Shown: piece after piece, positions 1 through 6,234 of the stretch
Layout of the letters: each line of letters begins with the position of its first letter
Position numbering within the stretch: the stretch's first letter is position 1
From: an uncultured Lachnospiraceae bacterium
GTDB lineage: Bacteria; Bacillota_A; Clostridia; Lachnospirales; Lachnospiraceae
Reading direction: 5' to 3'
Assembly: GCA_946630765.1 (NCBI GenBank)
Contig: CAMOZF010000034.1
Coordinates: 1 to 10,878, forward strand
DNA: 10,878 bases
Program-made: the position numbers and the translations under genes
The notes under the pieces: model-generated
What the model was told of the DNA's origin: nothing
The model's input: only the letters and a program-made list of their open reading frames with translations
Databases searched by the model: none

Positions 1-26
1 ATCTTTGATTTCGTCTTGCGCCATAC

Positions 27-98
27 CGAGCGAAGCGGGTGGGGACATCCCATGACTTACGCGACAAAGTGATGGGATCCCTCGACTCGCTTCGCTCG
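27..98. repeat. Nested inverted repeat (long hairpin), probable dispersed intergenic repeat
   Basis: The outer arms CGAGCGAAGCG (27-37) and CGCTTCGCTCG (88-98) are perfect reverse complements. The inner arms ATCCCATGACTT (47-58) and AAGTGATGGGAT (67-78) pair with one mismatch. The two pairs are separated by symmetric 9-nt internal loops (38-46 and 79-87) and close on an 8-nt loop. The whole folds as one stem of about 72 nt. No gene is seen here. The style, GC-rich arms ending near GGGATGACA, resembles short dispersed repeats common between genes in gut Clostridia. That it occurs elsewhere in this genome is inference. Confidence 0.55.
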
Positions 99-114
99 CT
101 CGGGATGACAAAAC

Positions 115-153
115 GGAGGGTTCTCTTCCCGGCCATCGGGAAGGGAACCCTCC
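115..153 (-). terminator. Terminator-like hairpin downstream of the AlkZ-related gene
   Basis: Seventeen base pairs (GGAGGGTTCTCTTCCCG against CGGGAAGGGAACCCTCC, one wobble or mismatch depending on strand) close a 5-nt loop. On the minus strand it lies about 50 nt after the stop codon at 204 and is followed by GTTTTGTC, a modest T tract. It is a likely intrinsic terminator for the minus-strand gene, although the tail is short. Confidence 0.6.
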
Positions 154-203
154 ATCCATCTCAACACTCTCCACCCCTCTCAGCACCTCTCAGCGCTCGC
201 CGT

Positions 204-884
204 CTATCTCAACATCCTCCGTATCTCCTGCTCCGAAACCTCCGGGAGCACATCCTTCAGCCTCCGAATCACGCGCTGCAGCGACTCCTCCGGCTCTTTA
301 TCGTAGACGTGCTTCCGGAATTCCGGGCCGAAAAACTTCTCGGGCGTCGAATACTCGGCAACGCCCCAGCCGTACTCCTTGCCGAAGCGGTCCTTCATGT
401 AGACAAAATCGCTGATCAGAATGTAGCACTGCTTCTGAAGGCGCGTGACCAGCGTATCAAAGCCCTTCTTCCCGTCCTTATTGTAGTCGCCGAGCTCCTT
501 GAGCTTCCGCGAAAGGATCGGCGCATTCGGCTCCAACAGTTCAAAAAGTTCTTTGTCCCGGTAGGAGGCGAGTCCGTCATCGTATCGGGCGTCGAAATCA
601 TAGCCGTCTCTTCGGTAATTCGCGAAATCCGGGAAACAGTCCTTACTGATATACACGGCCTTCCCGCCGAAAAACTTGCCGTAGGCGCAGCCGGTCTCGC
701 GGATCACCGGGCCCTTCCATTCCCAGGTGCCCGGCTCGTCGGAAAACCACAGCCGCGGGTCGACATGCTCCTCGATCGAGAAGCCGGGAATCGGATTCCT
801 GAAATACGGCAGAAAGCCGAGCGTCTCCACCGCAGATGTCAGATCTTCCTTGCTCCGAATGATAAAAGGATCCGTAAAATTCAT
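204..884 (-). CDS. Probable AlkZ-related (winged-helix, HTH_42-like) protein
   Basis: A 226-residue soluble protein with no signal peptide or membrane segment. The N-terminal 100 residues are rich in aromatic and Gly residues, including a W-x-W-K-G stretch (about 54-58), a C-A-Y-G-K-F-F-G-G segment (66-74) and a Y-R-R-D-G-Y-D-F-D-A-R-Y-D-D-G stretch (90-104). Residues about 110-162 read as a winged helix: a leucine-rich helix, an ILSRKLKELG recognition-like part, then a basic stretch leading into LQKQCYILISDF. From memory this pattern matches Clostridial proteins annotated as AlkZ-related, that is, related to the HTH_42 fold of the DNA glycosylases AlkZ/YcaQ. The protein is much shorter than those enzymes (about 400 residues), so glycosylase activity should not be assumed. 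The start at 884 is chosen because GGGAGGG lies 6 nt upstream. An in-frame ATG at 947 has no ribosome binding site and would place hairpin DNA inside the gene. A terminator separates it from the transporter upstream. Confidence 0.6.
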   Translation of the reverse strand: MNFTDPFIIRSKEDLTSAVETLGFLPYFRNPIPGFSIEEHVDPRLWFSDEPGTWEWKGPVIRETGCAYGKFFGGKAVYISKDCFPDFANYRRDGYDFDARYDDGLASYRDKELFELLEPNAPILSRKLKELGDYNKDGKKGFDTLVTRLQKQCYILISDFVYMKDRFGKEYGWGVAEYSTPEKFFGPEFRKHVYDKEPEESLQRVIRRLKDVLPEVSEQEIRRMLR

Positions 885-926
885 GCATTTCCCTCCCGGT
901 CCGCCGGTAATTTCCAGCGCCCATTC

Positions 927-943
927 GAAATGCTTCGCATTTC
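927..943. repeat. Short perfect hairpin in the leader of the AlkZ-related gene
   Basis: GAAATGC (927-933) and GCATTTC (937-943) form a perfect 7-bp stem with a 3-nt loop. It sits between the 951-982 hairpin and the chosen start at 884. Together with its neighbours it looks like a structured intergenic repeat and not the N-terminal codons of the gene. Confidence 0.5.
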
Positions 944-950
944 TCATGTC

Positions 951-982
951 GGAGGTCAGAGAGGCTTTGCCTCTTGACCTCC
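951..982. repeat. GC-rich hairpin, 14 bp with one bulge
   Basis: GGAGGTCA-g-AGAGGC pairs with GCCTCTTGACCTCC around a TTT loop. It is very stable, but neither strand follows it with a T tract, so it is not a standard terminator. It may be a dispersed repeat or a 5' leader element of the downstream minus-strand gene. Confidence 0.55.
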
Positions 983-993
983 TCGGCTAAAAG

Positions 994-1042
994 AGTCAAT
1001 AATCAGTCTGGAACACAAATGTTCCATTCTTGATTATTGACT
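994..1042. terminator. Terminator of the EamA transporter gene
   Basis: A perfect 12-bp outer stem (AGTCAATAATCA, 994-1005, with TGATTATTGACT, 1031-1042) encloses a small internal loop and a 6-bp inner stem (GGAACA / TGTTCC). It begins two bases after the minus-strand stop codon at 1045. On the minus strand it is followed by CTTTTAG, and on the plus strand by TTTTTA. It is therefore a good intrinsic terminator for the transporter and could work in both directions. Confidence 0.7.
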
Positions 1043-1044
1043 TT

Positions 1045-1914
1045 TTATCCGGGAGCTGAATTATACACGTTGTAAGCGACAATCGATCCGACAACGATCA
1101 CGCCGCCGATGAGCGCGAGGACAGACATCCGCTCATGGAAAAAGATCGCCACCCATAAAGGATTCATGATCGGTTCGAGCCCCGTGATCAGGCTCGCGCT
1201 CACGGGCGGCGTCCTCTTGATACCCTCCGAGAACAGGATGTAGGCGACGCCGACCTGTATGATACCGAGCGCGAGAACCGGCAGGATCACGGGCATCGAA
1301 AAGTCCGTTTCGCGAAATGCAAAGGGCGAAAAGATAATTCCCGCCGCCAGCTGCCCCAGAAAGCTGGAACTGAGCGCGTCGGAACGCTTCGCGGTATTCA
1401 TCATGAAAACGCCCGCATACGCGATGCCCGACACAATCGCAATCAGATTGCCGGCCAGGTTTCCGACCCGGAGTCCGTCGATGAAAAAGATCAGCACCCC
1501 CGAAAACACGGCGATGCAGGTGATAACATCCGCCTTTTTCGGGCGGACTTTGAAGATCAGCGCCATCAAAATGATCACGAAAACCGGCGCCGTAAACTGC
1601 AGGACAATCGCATTGGCCGCCGTCGTCATTTTGTTCGCGATCGTGAAAAGCGTCGTCACACCGATCAGAGACAGCGCGCCGATAAAGACCGAGCGGCTGA
1701 ATACCAGCCGATGCTTTGTCAGAAGGAGGTACAGCCCGATCACCGCCGCACCGATCAGGTTCCGGATGCCGTTGATCGCAAAAGGCCCCCAGGGGATCAT
1801 TTTGATGAACAGGCCGCCGGTGCTGAAGCAGACCGAGGCGAGAAACACGCAGATGACCGCGCCGGGGCTGAGCTTCCTGTGATTATTATCCGCTGTTATG
1901 CTGATGTCTGACAT
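1045..1914 (-). CDS. EamA/DMT-family transporter
   Basis: A 289-residue integral membrane protein of the drug/metabolite transporter superfamily. It is predicted to have ten membrane helices at about residues 17-36, 45-66, 75-93, 100-121, 128-145, 152-171, 183-200, 207-227, 236-258 and 263-283, arranged as two EamA repeats of five. Typical motifs are visible near the end of each repeat: NAIVLQFTAPVFV (101-113) and SLITGLEPIMNPLWVAIFFHE (241-261, with the conserved Glu-Pro). Members export or import small metabolites such as amino acids; the substrate cannot be read from the sequence. Length is normal for the family. The ATG at 1914 has only a weak purine-rich upstream site (AAAAGAG), but a good promoter lies 37 nt upstream and a terminator follows the TAA stop directly. 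It is therefore probably a single-gene transcript. Confidence 0.9.
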   Translation of the reverse strand: MSDISITADNNHRKLSPGAVICVFLASVCFSTGGLFIKMIPWGPFAINGIRNLIGAAVIGLYLLLTKHRLVFSRSVFIGALSLIGVTTLFTIANKMTTAANAIVLQFTAPVFVIILMALIFKVRPKKADVITCIAVFSGVLIFFIDGLRVGNLAGNLIAIVSGIAYAGVFMMNTAKRSDALSSSFLGQLAAGIIFSPFAFRETDFSMPVILPVLALGIIQVGVAYILFSEGIKRTPPVSASLITGLEPIMNPLWVAIFFHERMSVLALIGGVIVVGSIVAYNVYNSAPG

Positions 1915-1950
1915 GGTGAGTGCTCTTTTCTTTTCAGGATTTCAGACAAC

Positions 1951-1979
1951 ATCATACCATTTCACAGAAGAACTTTCAA
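1951..1979 (-). promoter_or_regulatory. Sigma-A type promoter of the EamA transporter gene
   Basis: On the minus strand, TTGAAA (1974-1979) and TATGAT (1951-1956) are separated by exactly 17 bp. Each hexamer differs from consensus at one position. Transcription would start near 1944, about 30 nt before the ATG at 1914. Confidence 0.65.
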
Positions 1980-2017
1980 CAGTGAAAATGCCGCCCGCAG
2001 GCTTTCCATTTTGGGGG

Positions 2018-2046
2018 TTTTCAAAAAAATAAATCTGTGCTATAAT
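2018..2046 (+). promoter_or_regulatory. Promoter of the T-box/tyrS transcript
   Basis: A perfect -10 box TATAAT (2041-2046) lies 17 bp after TTTTCA (2018-2023), which matches the -35 consensus at four of six positions. The predicted start, near 2053, falls just before the first T-box stem. It is divergent from the EamA promoter about 40 bp away. Confidence 0.7.
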
Positions 2047-2052
2047 CCCCCT

Positions 2053-2376
2053 TACAACCGATTAAGGCGATGATGGAGACAAGTAATTTCCGGATCGGGC
2101 CTTCAGAGAGCAGCCGGGCGGTGCGAGGCTGCAGGACAGGCCGGAAATGAATACACTCACGGAGCCGCTTCCTGAAAAGGCGCCGGACACAGCGGATCAT
2201 TTTAACGAACGATCTGTACGACCGGTTCCCGTGTAGGGACAGACGGGTGCGCCCGTGACAGCGCTATGTGTGTGTCAGCACACAATGAGGGATTTTTCCG
2301 CGAGGAGGATCCGAAACAGAGGTGGTACCACGAAAACGATTCGTCCTCTGTCCCAGTATCATGGGGCAGGTTTTTT
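2053..2376 (+). promoter_or_regulatory. Tyrosine-specific T-box riboswitch leader of tyrS
   Basis: The T-box sequence AGAGGTGGTACCACG (2318-2332) contains the UGGU that pairs with an uncharged tRNA ending in ACCA, consistent with the A discriminator of bacterial tRNA-Tyr. In Stem I, ATTTCCGG (2086-2093) pairs with CCGGAAAT (2141-2148). The distal arm GCAGCC/GGCTGC encloses a GGTGCGA loop like the conserved GNUGNNA. Directly after the Stem I 3' strand comes AATGAATACAC, where TAC (2152-2154) is the likely specifier codon, a tyrosine codon matching the downstream gene. The antiterminator pairs AGAGG (2318-2322) with CCTCT (2345-2349), excluding the terminator at 2347-2376. In this well-known class of riboswitch, uncharged tRNA-Tyr binding lets transcription proceed into tyrS. 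The exact 5' end is inferred from the promoter. Confidence 0.92.
2347..2376 (+). terminator. Regulated terminator of the tyrS T-box
   Basis: TCTGTCCCA (2347-2355) pairs with TGGGGCAGG (2362-2370) over nine positions including two G-U pairs, with a 6-nt loop, and six T residues follow (2371-2376). Its 5' strand overlaps the antiterminator partner. An alternative short stem, GGGGCA (2363-2368) with TGCCCC (2378-2383), could form after read-through. Confidence 0.88.
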
Positions 2377-2408
2377 ATGCCCCAAAAAGGAAAAGGAGGA
2401 AAAATACG

Positions 2409-3632
2409 ATGGGAATCTATGAAGAACTGCAGGAGCGCGGACTGATCGCGCAGGTGACAGACGAGCAGGAGATCCGGGAGCTTGTAAATACCGGAAAAGC
2501 CCGCTTCTACATCGGCTTCGACTGCACGGCGGACAGCCTGACCGCCGGACATTTCATGGCGCTCACGCTGATGAAGCGTCTGCAGGAGGCAGGAAACCAG
2601 CCGATCGCGCTGATCGGCGGCGGCACCACCATGATCGGCGACCCCTCCGGCCGCACGGACATGCGTAAAATGCTCACAAGAGAAGATATCGACCACAATG
2701 CCGAATGCTTCAGAAAGCAGATGGAGCGCTTCATCGACTTCGGCGAAGACAAGGCGCTGATGGTCAATAACGCTGACTGGCTCTTAAACCTGAATTACAT
2801 TGATCTTCTGCGTGAAGTCGGCACACATTTTTCCGTCAACAACATGCTCCGCGCCGAATGCTACAAGCAGCGGATGGAGAAGGGCCTGTCGTTCCTGGAA
2901 TTCAACTACATGATCATGCAGTCCTACGACTTCTATCATCTCTTCCAGAACTACGGCTGCAACCTGCAGTTCGGCGGCGATGATCAGTGGTCCAATATGC
3001 TCGGCGGCACGGAACTGATCCGCAGAAAGCTCGGAAAAGACGCGCATGCGATGACAATCACGCTTCTCACGGACTCTCAGGGAAAGAAGATGGGCAAGAC
3101 CGCCGGAAACGCTGTCTGGCTTGACCCCAACAAGACCTCTCCCTTCGAATTCTTCCAGTACTGGCGGAATGTCGACGATGCCGACGTGATGAAATGCATC
3201 CGCATGCTGACTTTCCTCAGTCTCGACGAGATCCGCGATATGGACAGCTGGGAAGACAGCCGCATCAATGAAAAGAAGGAGATTCTGGCCTTCGAGCTCA
3301 CGAAGCTCGTGCACGGCGAAGAAGAAGCGGTAAAGGCCCGCGAAGCTTCCCACGCGCTCTTTGCGGGCGGCGGTGATGATTCGACGATGCCGACCACAGA
3401 ATTTGCCGCATCCGACATCCCGGAAGAAGGCATGAACATCATGGACGTCCTCGTGAAAACCGGCCTTGCAGCGAGCAAGTCCGAAGCCCGCAGACTGATC
3501 CAGCAGGGCGGCATTTCCGTAGACGGCGAGAAAGTGTCCGCGATCGACGCAGTCCTCACGAAGGCACAGTTTGAAGCCGGCGCGAAGCTGAAGAAAGGCA
3601 AAAAGGTCTTCCACAAAGTCGTACTCGGCTGA
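2409..3632 (+). CDS. tyrS: Tyrosine-tRNA ligase (tyrosyl-tRNA synthetase)
   Basis: A 407-residue cytoplasmic class I aminoacyl-tRNA synthetase that charges tRNA-Tyr with tyrosine using ATP. The Rossmann catalytic domain spans about residues 30-240. Visible tyrosine- and ATP-site residues are Y34, D38, T40, the Y-x3-Q-x2-D set (Y167, Q171, D174) and GGDDQ (189-193). The HIGH signature appears as T45-A-G-H48, so the first His is replaced. The KMSKS loop is KMGKT (227-231). An S4 RNA-binding domain for the tRNA fills about 342-405. The start at 2409 is preferred: AAGGAGGA sits 8 nt upstream, whereas the open frame extending back to 2322 lies inside the T-box. Length is normal for bacterial TyrRS. 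Expression is set by the T-box leader, and the gene ends at a strong terminator. Confidence 0.97.
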   Translation: MGIYEELQERGLIAQVTDEQEIRELVNTGKARFYIGFDCTADSLTAGHFMALTLMKRLQEAGNQPIALIGGGTTMIGDPSGRTDMRKMLTREDIDHNAECFRKQMERFIDFGEDKALMVNNADWLLNLNYIDLLREVGTHFSVNNMLRAECYKQRMEKGLSFLEFNYMIMQSYDFYHLFQNYGCNLQFGGDDQWSNMLGGTELIRRKLGKDAHAMTITLLTDSQGKKMGKTAGNAVWLDPNKTSPFEFFQYWRNVDDADVMKCIRMLTFLSLDEIRDMDSWEDSRINEKKEILAFELTKLVHGEEEAVKAREASHALFAGGGDDSTMPTTEFAASDIPEEGMNIMDVLVKTGLAASKSEARRLIQQGGISVDGEKVSAIDAVLTKAQFEAGAKLKKGKKVFHKVVLG

Positions 3633-3657
3633 TGAAGCTGAGCTGAAAACAACCGGA

Positions 3658-3813
3658 TTAATTAACAAAAGATTTCCCGGTTTTCCGTACGAAAGCGTAT
3701 CGGCAAACTGGGAAATTTTTAGTTAATGTATTATTGCACACCGCTGCATTGTACAGAACGACAGGAAGCCCACTCGCTGTTGGAACAATCCAACCAGCTT
3801 CGTTCTTTTTCAT
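3658..3813 (-). CDS. Possible 51-residue small protein (weak)
   Basis: An ATG at 3813 with GGGAG four bases upstream opens a 51-codon frame ending in TAA at 3658. It starts 40 nt after the permease stop codon on the same strand. The product begins MKKNEAGWIVP and has no clear membrane or domain signature. Its second half runs through the terminator hairpin at 3672-3715, which argues that this may be a chance frame. I do not recognise it. Confidence 0.18.
   Translation of the reverse strand: MKKNEAGWIVPTASGLPVVLYNAAVCNNTLTKNFPVCRYAFVRKTGKSFVN
3672..3715. terminator. Strong intrinsic terminator of tyrS, probably bidirectional
   Basis: ATTTCCCGGTTTTCCGTACG pairs with CGTATCGGCAAACTGGGAAAT across a GAAA-type loop, with about 17 pairs and a few mismatches. 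TTTTT follows on the plus strand (to 3720). On the minus strand it is followed by CTTTTGTT, so it can also end transcripts of the convergent ABC permease operon, whose stop codon is at 3853. Confidence 0.85.
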
Positions 3814-3852
3814 TTCTCTCCCACGTCTCTTACTGTCATGTTCTTTGAACCA

Positions 3853-6234
3853 TCACGTCCGCACCCATCTCCTCCTGTACAAAAGAAGCGCCCCGTGCCC
3901 GAGAAGAAGCCATGCGATAAACGGCAGCGCGCAGTACCATTTCCCGGCCCCCATCGAAAGAAGCAGCTCCGCCGAGGACACAGGAATCAGCGGAGAAATG
4001 AAGACGAAGAAGCCGATCCCGAGTACCGCAAAAAGCGCCGGAAGGATCAGGACGGCGGTGACGGCAAGGTACGCCGTTCGTACATTCGGGAGAAATGACG
4101 AGAGGAAAAGGACGGCATAGGCTGTCATGAACAGCATCAGAAGCCGAAGCCCATAGAGCAGGATCAGATAGCCCCGGATCGACAGATTCAGCGGAAAGTC
4201 CGAAAAAGCTTCAAAATTCCTGATCGGCGCCTCTGCCATTTGTGCGCCGTAGCGGCTGAGATACTGCCACAGCTCCCGCATATAGACGAGCCCCCATGCA
4301 AATACCGCGAGAATCAGGGCGGTAACAATCTTCTTTGCGAGGAGTTTCTTCCTGCCGCGGTTCAGCGAGCGGAGCATCGGGACGACGCCCGACTGGCGCT
4401 CGAAGGAACTGATGCCAGCCGTCAGGAATACGACAAAAAGCATCGCAATCATGGCGTTCAGTCGCTGGCGGTTTTTCGGCGTTTCTCCGTAGTAGGCATT
4501 GAAATCCTGATCGTAGAGTATATAGGGCGCGAAGCCCTCCTTCTCTCCCTTCGCCCGAAGCTCCCCGATCCGCTGCTCCAACATATCCAGAGCAGAAAGA
4601 AGCGCATAGGAATTCCCGGACTCCGCGGCATTCTCTCTGGCCTTCAGAAGATACGCGTCGGTATTTTCGTCAATCGGCCCCTGAACATCCTGCACATACA
4701 TGTAGTAGGTGCGCCGGTCTTCGGGGATCGGCGACCATACACTGTAGCTGAGCCGCAAGGAGGCGATCACCATGATCACCATGATGACAATCCCGTACTG
4801 CAGGAAAAGCACCTTCCAGGCCTCCCACATGCCGGCCGTAAAATGTCTTCTTGGTGCATCCAGCAGGGTATTCAGCTTCAGCGAGAGCTTTGACAAAATG
4901 TCCCGGTTTCCTTCCGGATAGCGCTTCGCCTGCATACGGATGCAGAGGAAGCAGAAAACCACAAGAAGCACCGGCAGCAAAAGCAGCATCATCTGCCGGT
5001 TTCCGACCGGGAAACTGAAAAGGTCAATATTCAGATAGTTGGTGTAGATAGCCGCGGTGTGCACGTAGGAGAACAGATTCAGGTACTTGAACACATTGAA
5101 AATGCTCTGTACGGGCAGGAACCTGAAAAGCGCATATTCCGCGCCCAAAATCGGCGCGAGGGCCGCGAGACTGAGCTGAGAATTGCTGACAGCGCCCATG
5201 ATCAGCCATACAAAAAGCCCCAAAAAGAAGCCGGAAAGCGTCTTGATCAGCAGGTAGCGAAGAAGCCATCCGCCGACCGTCGTGCGGATCGTGCAGGTTC
5301 GGAAGCTCTGCACCGACTGGATCGCGCGGGAAAAGTCCGTATGTCCGCCGTTCAGAAGCACCGAGAGATACAGGGGGAAAGCATTCAGAAGGACGGTGCA
5401 GAGCGCGGACAGCACAAGAAGGATCCCGGCTCTGTGAACGCCGAGCGCCGCTCTGCCTTTTCGGGTCGTGCGGATCGTGCTCCAGAGCCCCTTCTTCCGC
5501 TCCTCGAGAAAGGCCATGACAAATACGATCATACACAGAAGCCCGAAATAATCTCCGAGTGTAAAGGCCAGCCATTTTTCAATACCGGTATTGTTTCCGA
5601 AGCGCACCTGAACCGCCGAAGCTTCCTCGGCGTTCTGACCCTCCGTGTCAATCCCGAGAAGCTTTCCGAACTCCTTCGCGGTCTTTTTCAGGTTCCGCAT
5701 CGAGAAGCTGTTCTGCTTTCCGAAAATGCTCGTTTTGGACTGATCCTCCGCCTGCTTCTGGATCTTCTGAAGGTACGCTTCGTAGCCTTCGATATACTCC
5801 GCGTCGGCCTCCACTTCATGAAGCGCGTCAATATGCATCCACAGGGTCTCGGAGAACATCAGCTCATCGTCCACAAGGCTCAGAAGATACGGATGCTCCG
5901 CCATCCGAAGATCCGCCTCCTCCCGGGACGTGAAAACCGGGGGCAGCTCGTTGCCTTCACTGTCCCAGCGCGGATAATCGTTGATATAGTAATAATAATC
6001 CGTGAGAAGGGCTTCCTCCTCCTGCGCGAGCCGCAGGATTTCAGATGGCGTCTCATTTTTCCAGCGCTCGGTCAGTTCTCCCTTGTATCGGCCCAGCGCC
6101 AGCGCGCGCTGAAACTCGCCGGGACCGATCCGCTGCATCAGAGACCCCGCAAAAAGCGCCGCCGAAAGGACCGTGAGAAGGAAAAGGAGCCCGATTCTTC
6201 CACGGTTCAGGAATACTCTCTTCCACTCACCCAT
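3853..6234 (-). CDS. Double-length ABC-2 type permease (tandem duplicated halves)
   Basis: A 793-residue membrane protein, the permease partner of the ATPase just upstream. It is built twice. Half one has a first membrane helix (about 13-31), a hydrophilic, probably extracytoplasmic segment (about 35-218), then a cluster of helices (about 222-436). Half two repeats this with a helix at about 475-495, a shorter outside segment (about 500-590) and a second helix cluster (about 592-786). Both clusters carry the same ungapped motif after their first helix, E-R-x2-G-x5-R-x4-G-R, at 245-261 and 612-628. ABC-2 permeases usually have about six helices and act as dimers, so one chain here may supply both halves. 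The ATG at 6234 overlaps the ATPase stop codon by 8 nt, and AAGGA lies 7 nt upstream. The substrate is unknown; an export or peptide/antibiotic-resistance role is only inferred from the family. Confidence 0.85.
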   Translation of the reverse strand: MGEWKRVFLNRGRIGLLFLLTVLSAALFAGSLMQRIGPGEFQRALALGRYKGELTERWKNETPSEILRLAQEEEALLTDYYYYINDYPRWDSEGNELPPVFTSREEADLRMAEHPYLLSLVDDELMFSETLWMHIDALHEVEADAEYIEGYEAYLQKIQKQAEDQSKTSIFGKQNSFSMRNLKKTAKEFGKLLGIDTEGQNAEEASAVQVRFGNNTGIEKWLAFTLGDYFGLLCMIVFVMAFLEERKKGLWSTIRTTRKGRAALGVHRAGILLVLSALCTVLLNAFPLYLSVLLNGGHTDFSRAIQSVQSFRTCTIRTTVGGWLLRYLLIKTLSGFFLGLFVWLIMGAVSNSQLSLAALAPILGAEYALFRFLPVQSIFNVFKYLNLFSYVHTAAIYTNYLNIDLFSFPVGNRQMMLLLLPVLLVVFCFLCIRMQAKRYPEGNRDILSKLSLKLNTLLDAPRRHFTAGMWEAWKVLFLQYGIVIMVIMVIASLRLSYSVWSPIPEDRRTYYMYVQDVQGPIDENTDAYLLKARENAAESGNSYALLSALDMLEQRIGELRAKGEKEGFAPYILYDQDFNAYYGETPKNRQRLNAMIAMLFVVFLTAGISSFERQSGVVPMLRSLNRGRKKLLAKKIVTALILAVFAWGLVYMRELWQYLSRYGAQMAEAPIRNFEAFSDFPLNLSIRGYLILLYGLRLLMLFMTAYAVLFLSSFLPNVRTAYLAVTAVLILPALFAVLGIGFFVFISPLIPVSSAELLLSMGAGKWYCALPFIAWLLLGHGALLLYRRRWVRT

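Noticed and set aside
39..977. Long plus-strand open frame opposite the AlkZ-related gene
   Set aside because: It is antisense to a gene with a good ribosome binding site, runs through the hairpin repeats, and its product is Arg/Pro/Leu-rich with no domain.
1010..1025. LexA/DinR-like box (GGAACACAAATGTTCC)
   Set aside because: GAAC and GTTC are 6 bases apart, not the 4 of the Gram-positive SOS box. The element is the inner stem of a terminator downstream of a gene.
2322..2408. Upstream in-frame start for tyrS
   Set aside because: This codon lies inside the T-box sequence and upstream of the regulated terminator. The ATG at 2409 has an ideal AAGGAGGA site.
2784..3668. Long minus-strand open frame opposite tyrS
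   Set aside because: It overlaps an unmistakable tyrS, has no recognisable domain and crosses the tyrS stop region without its own signals.
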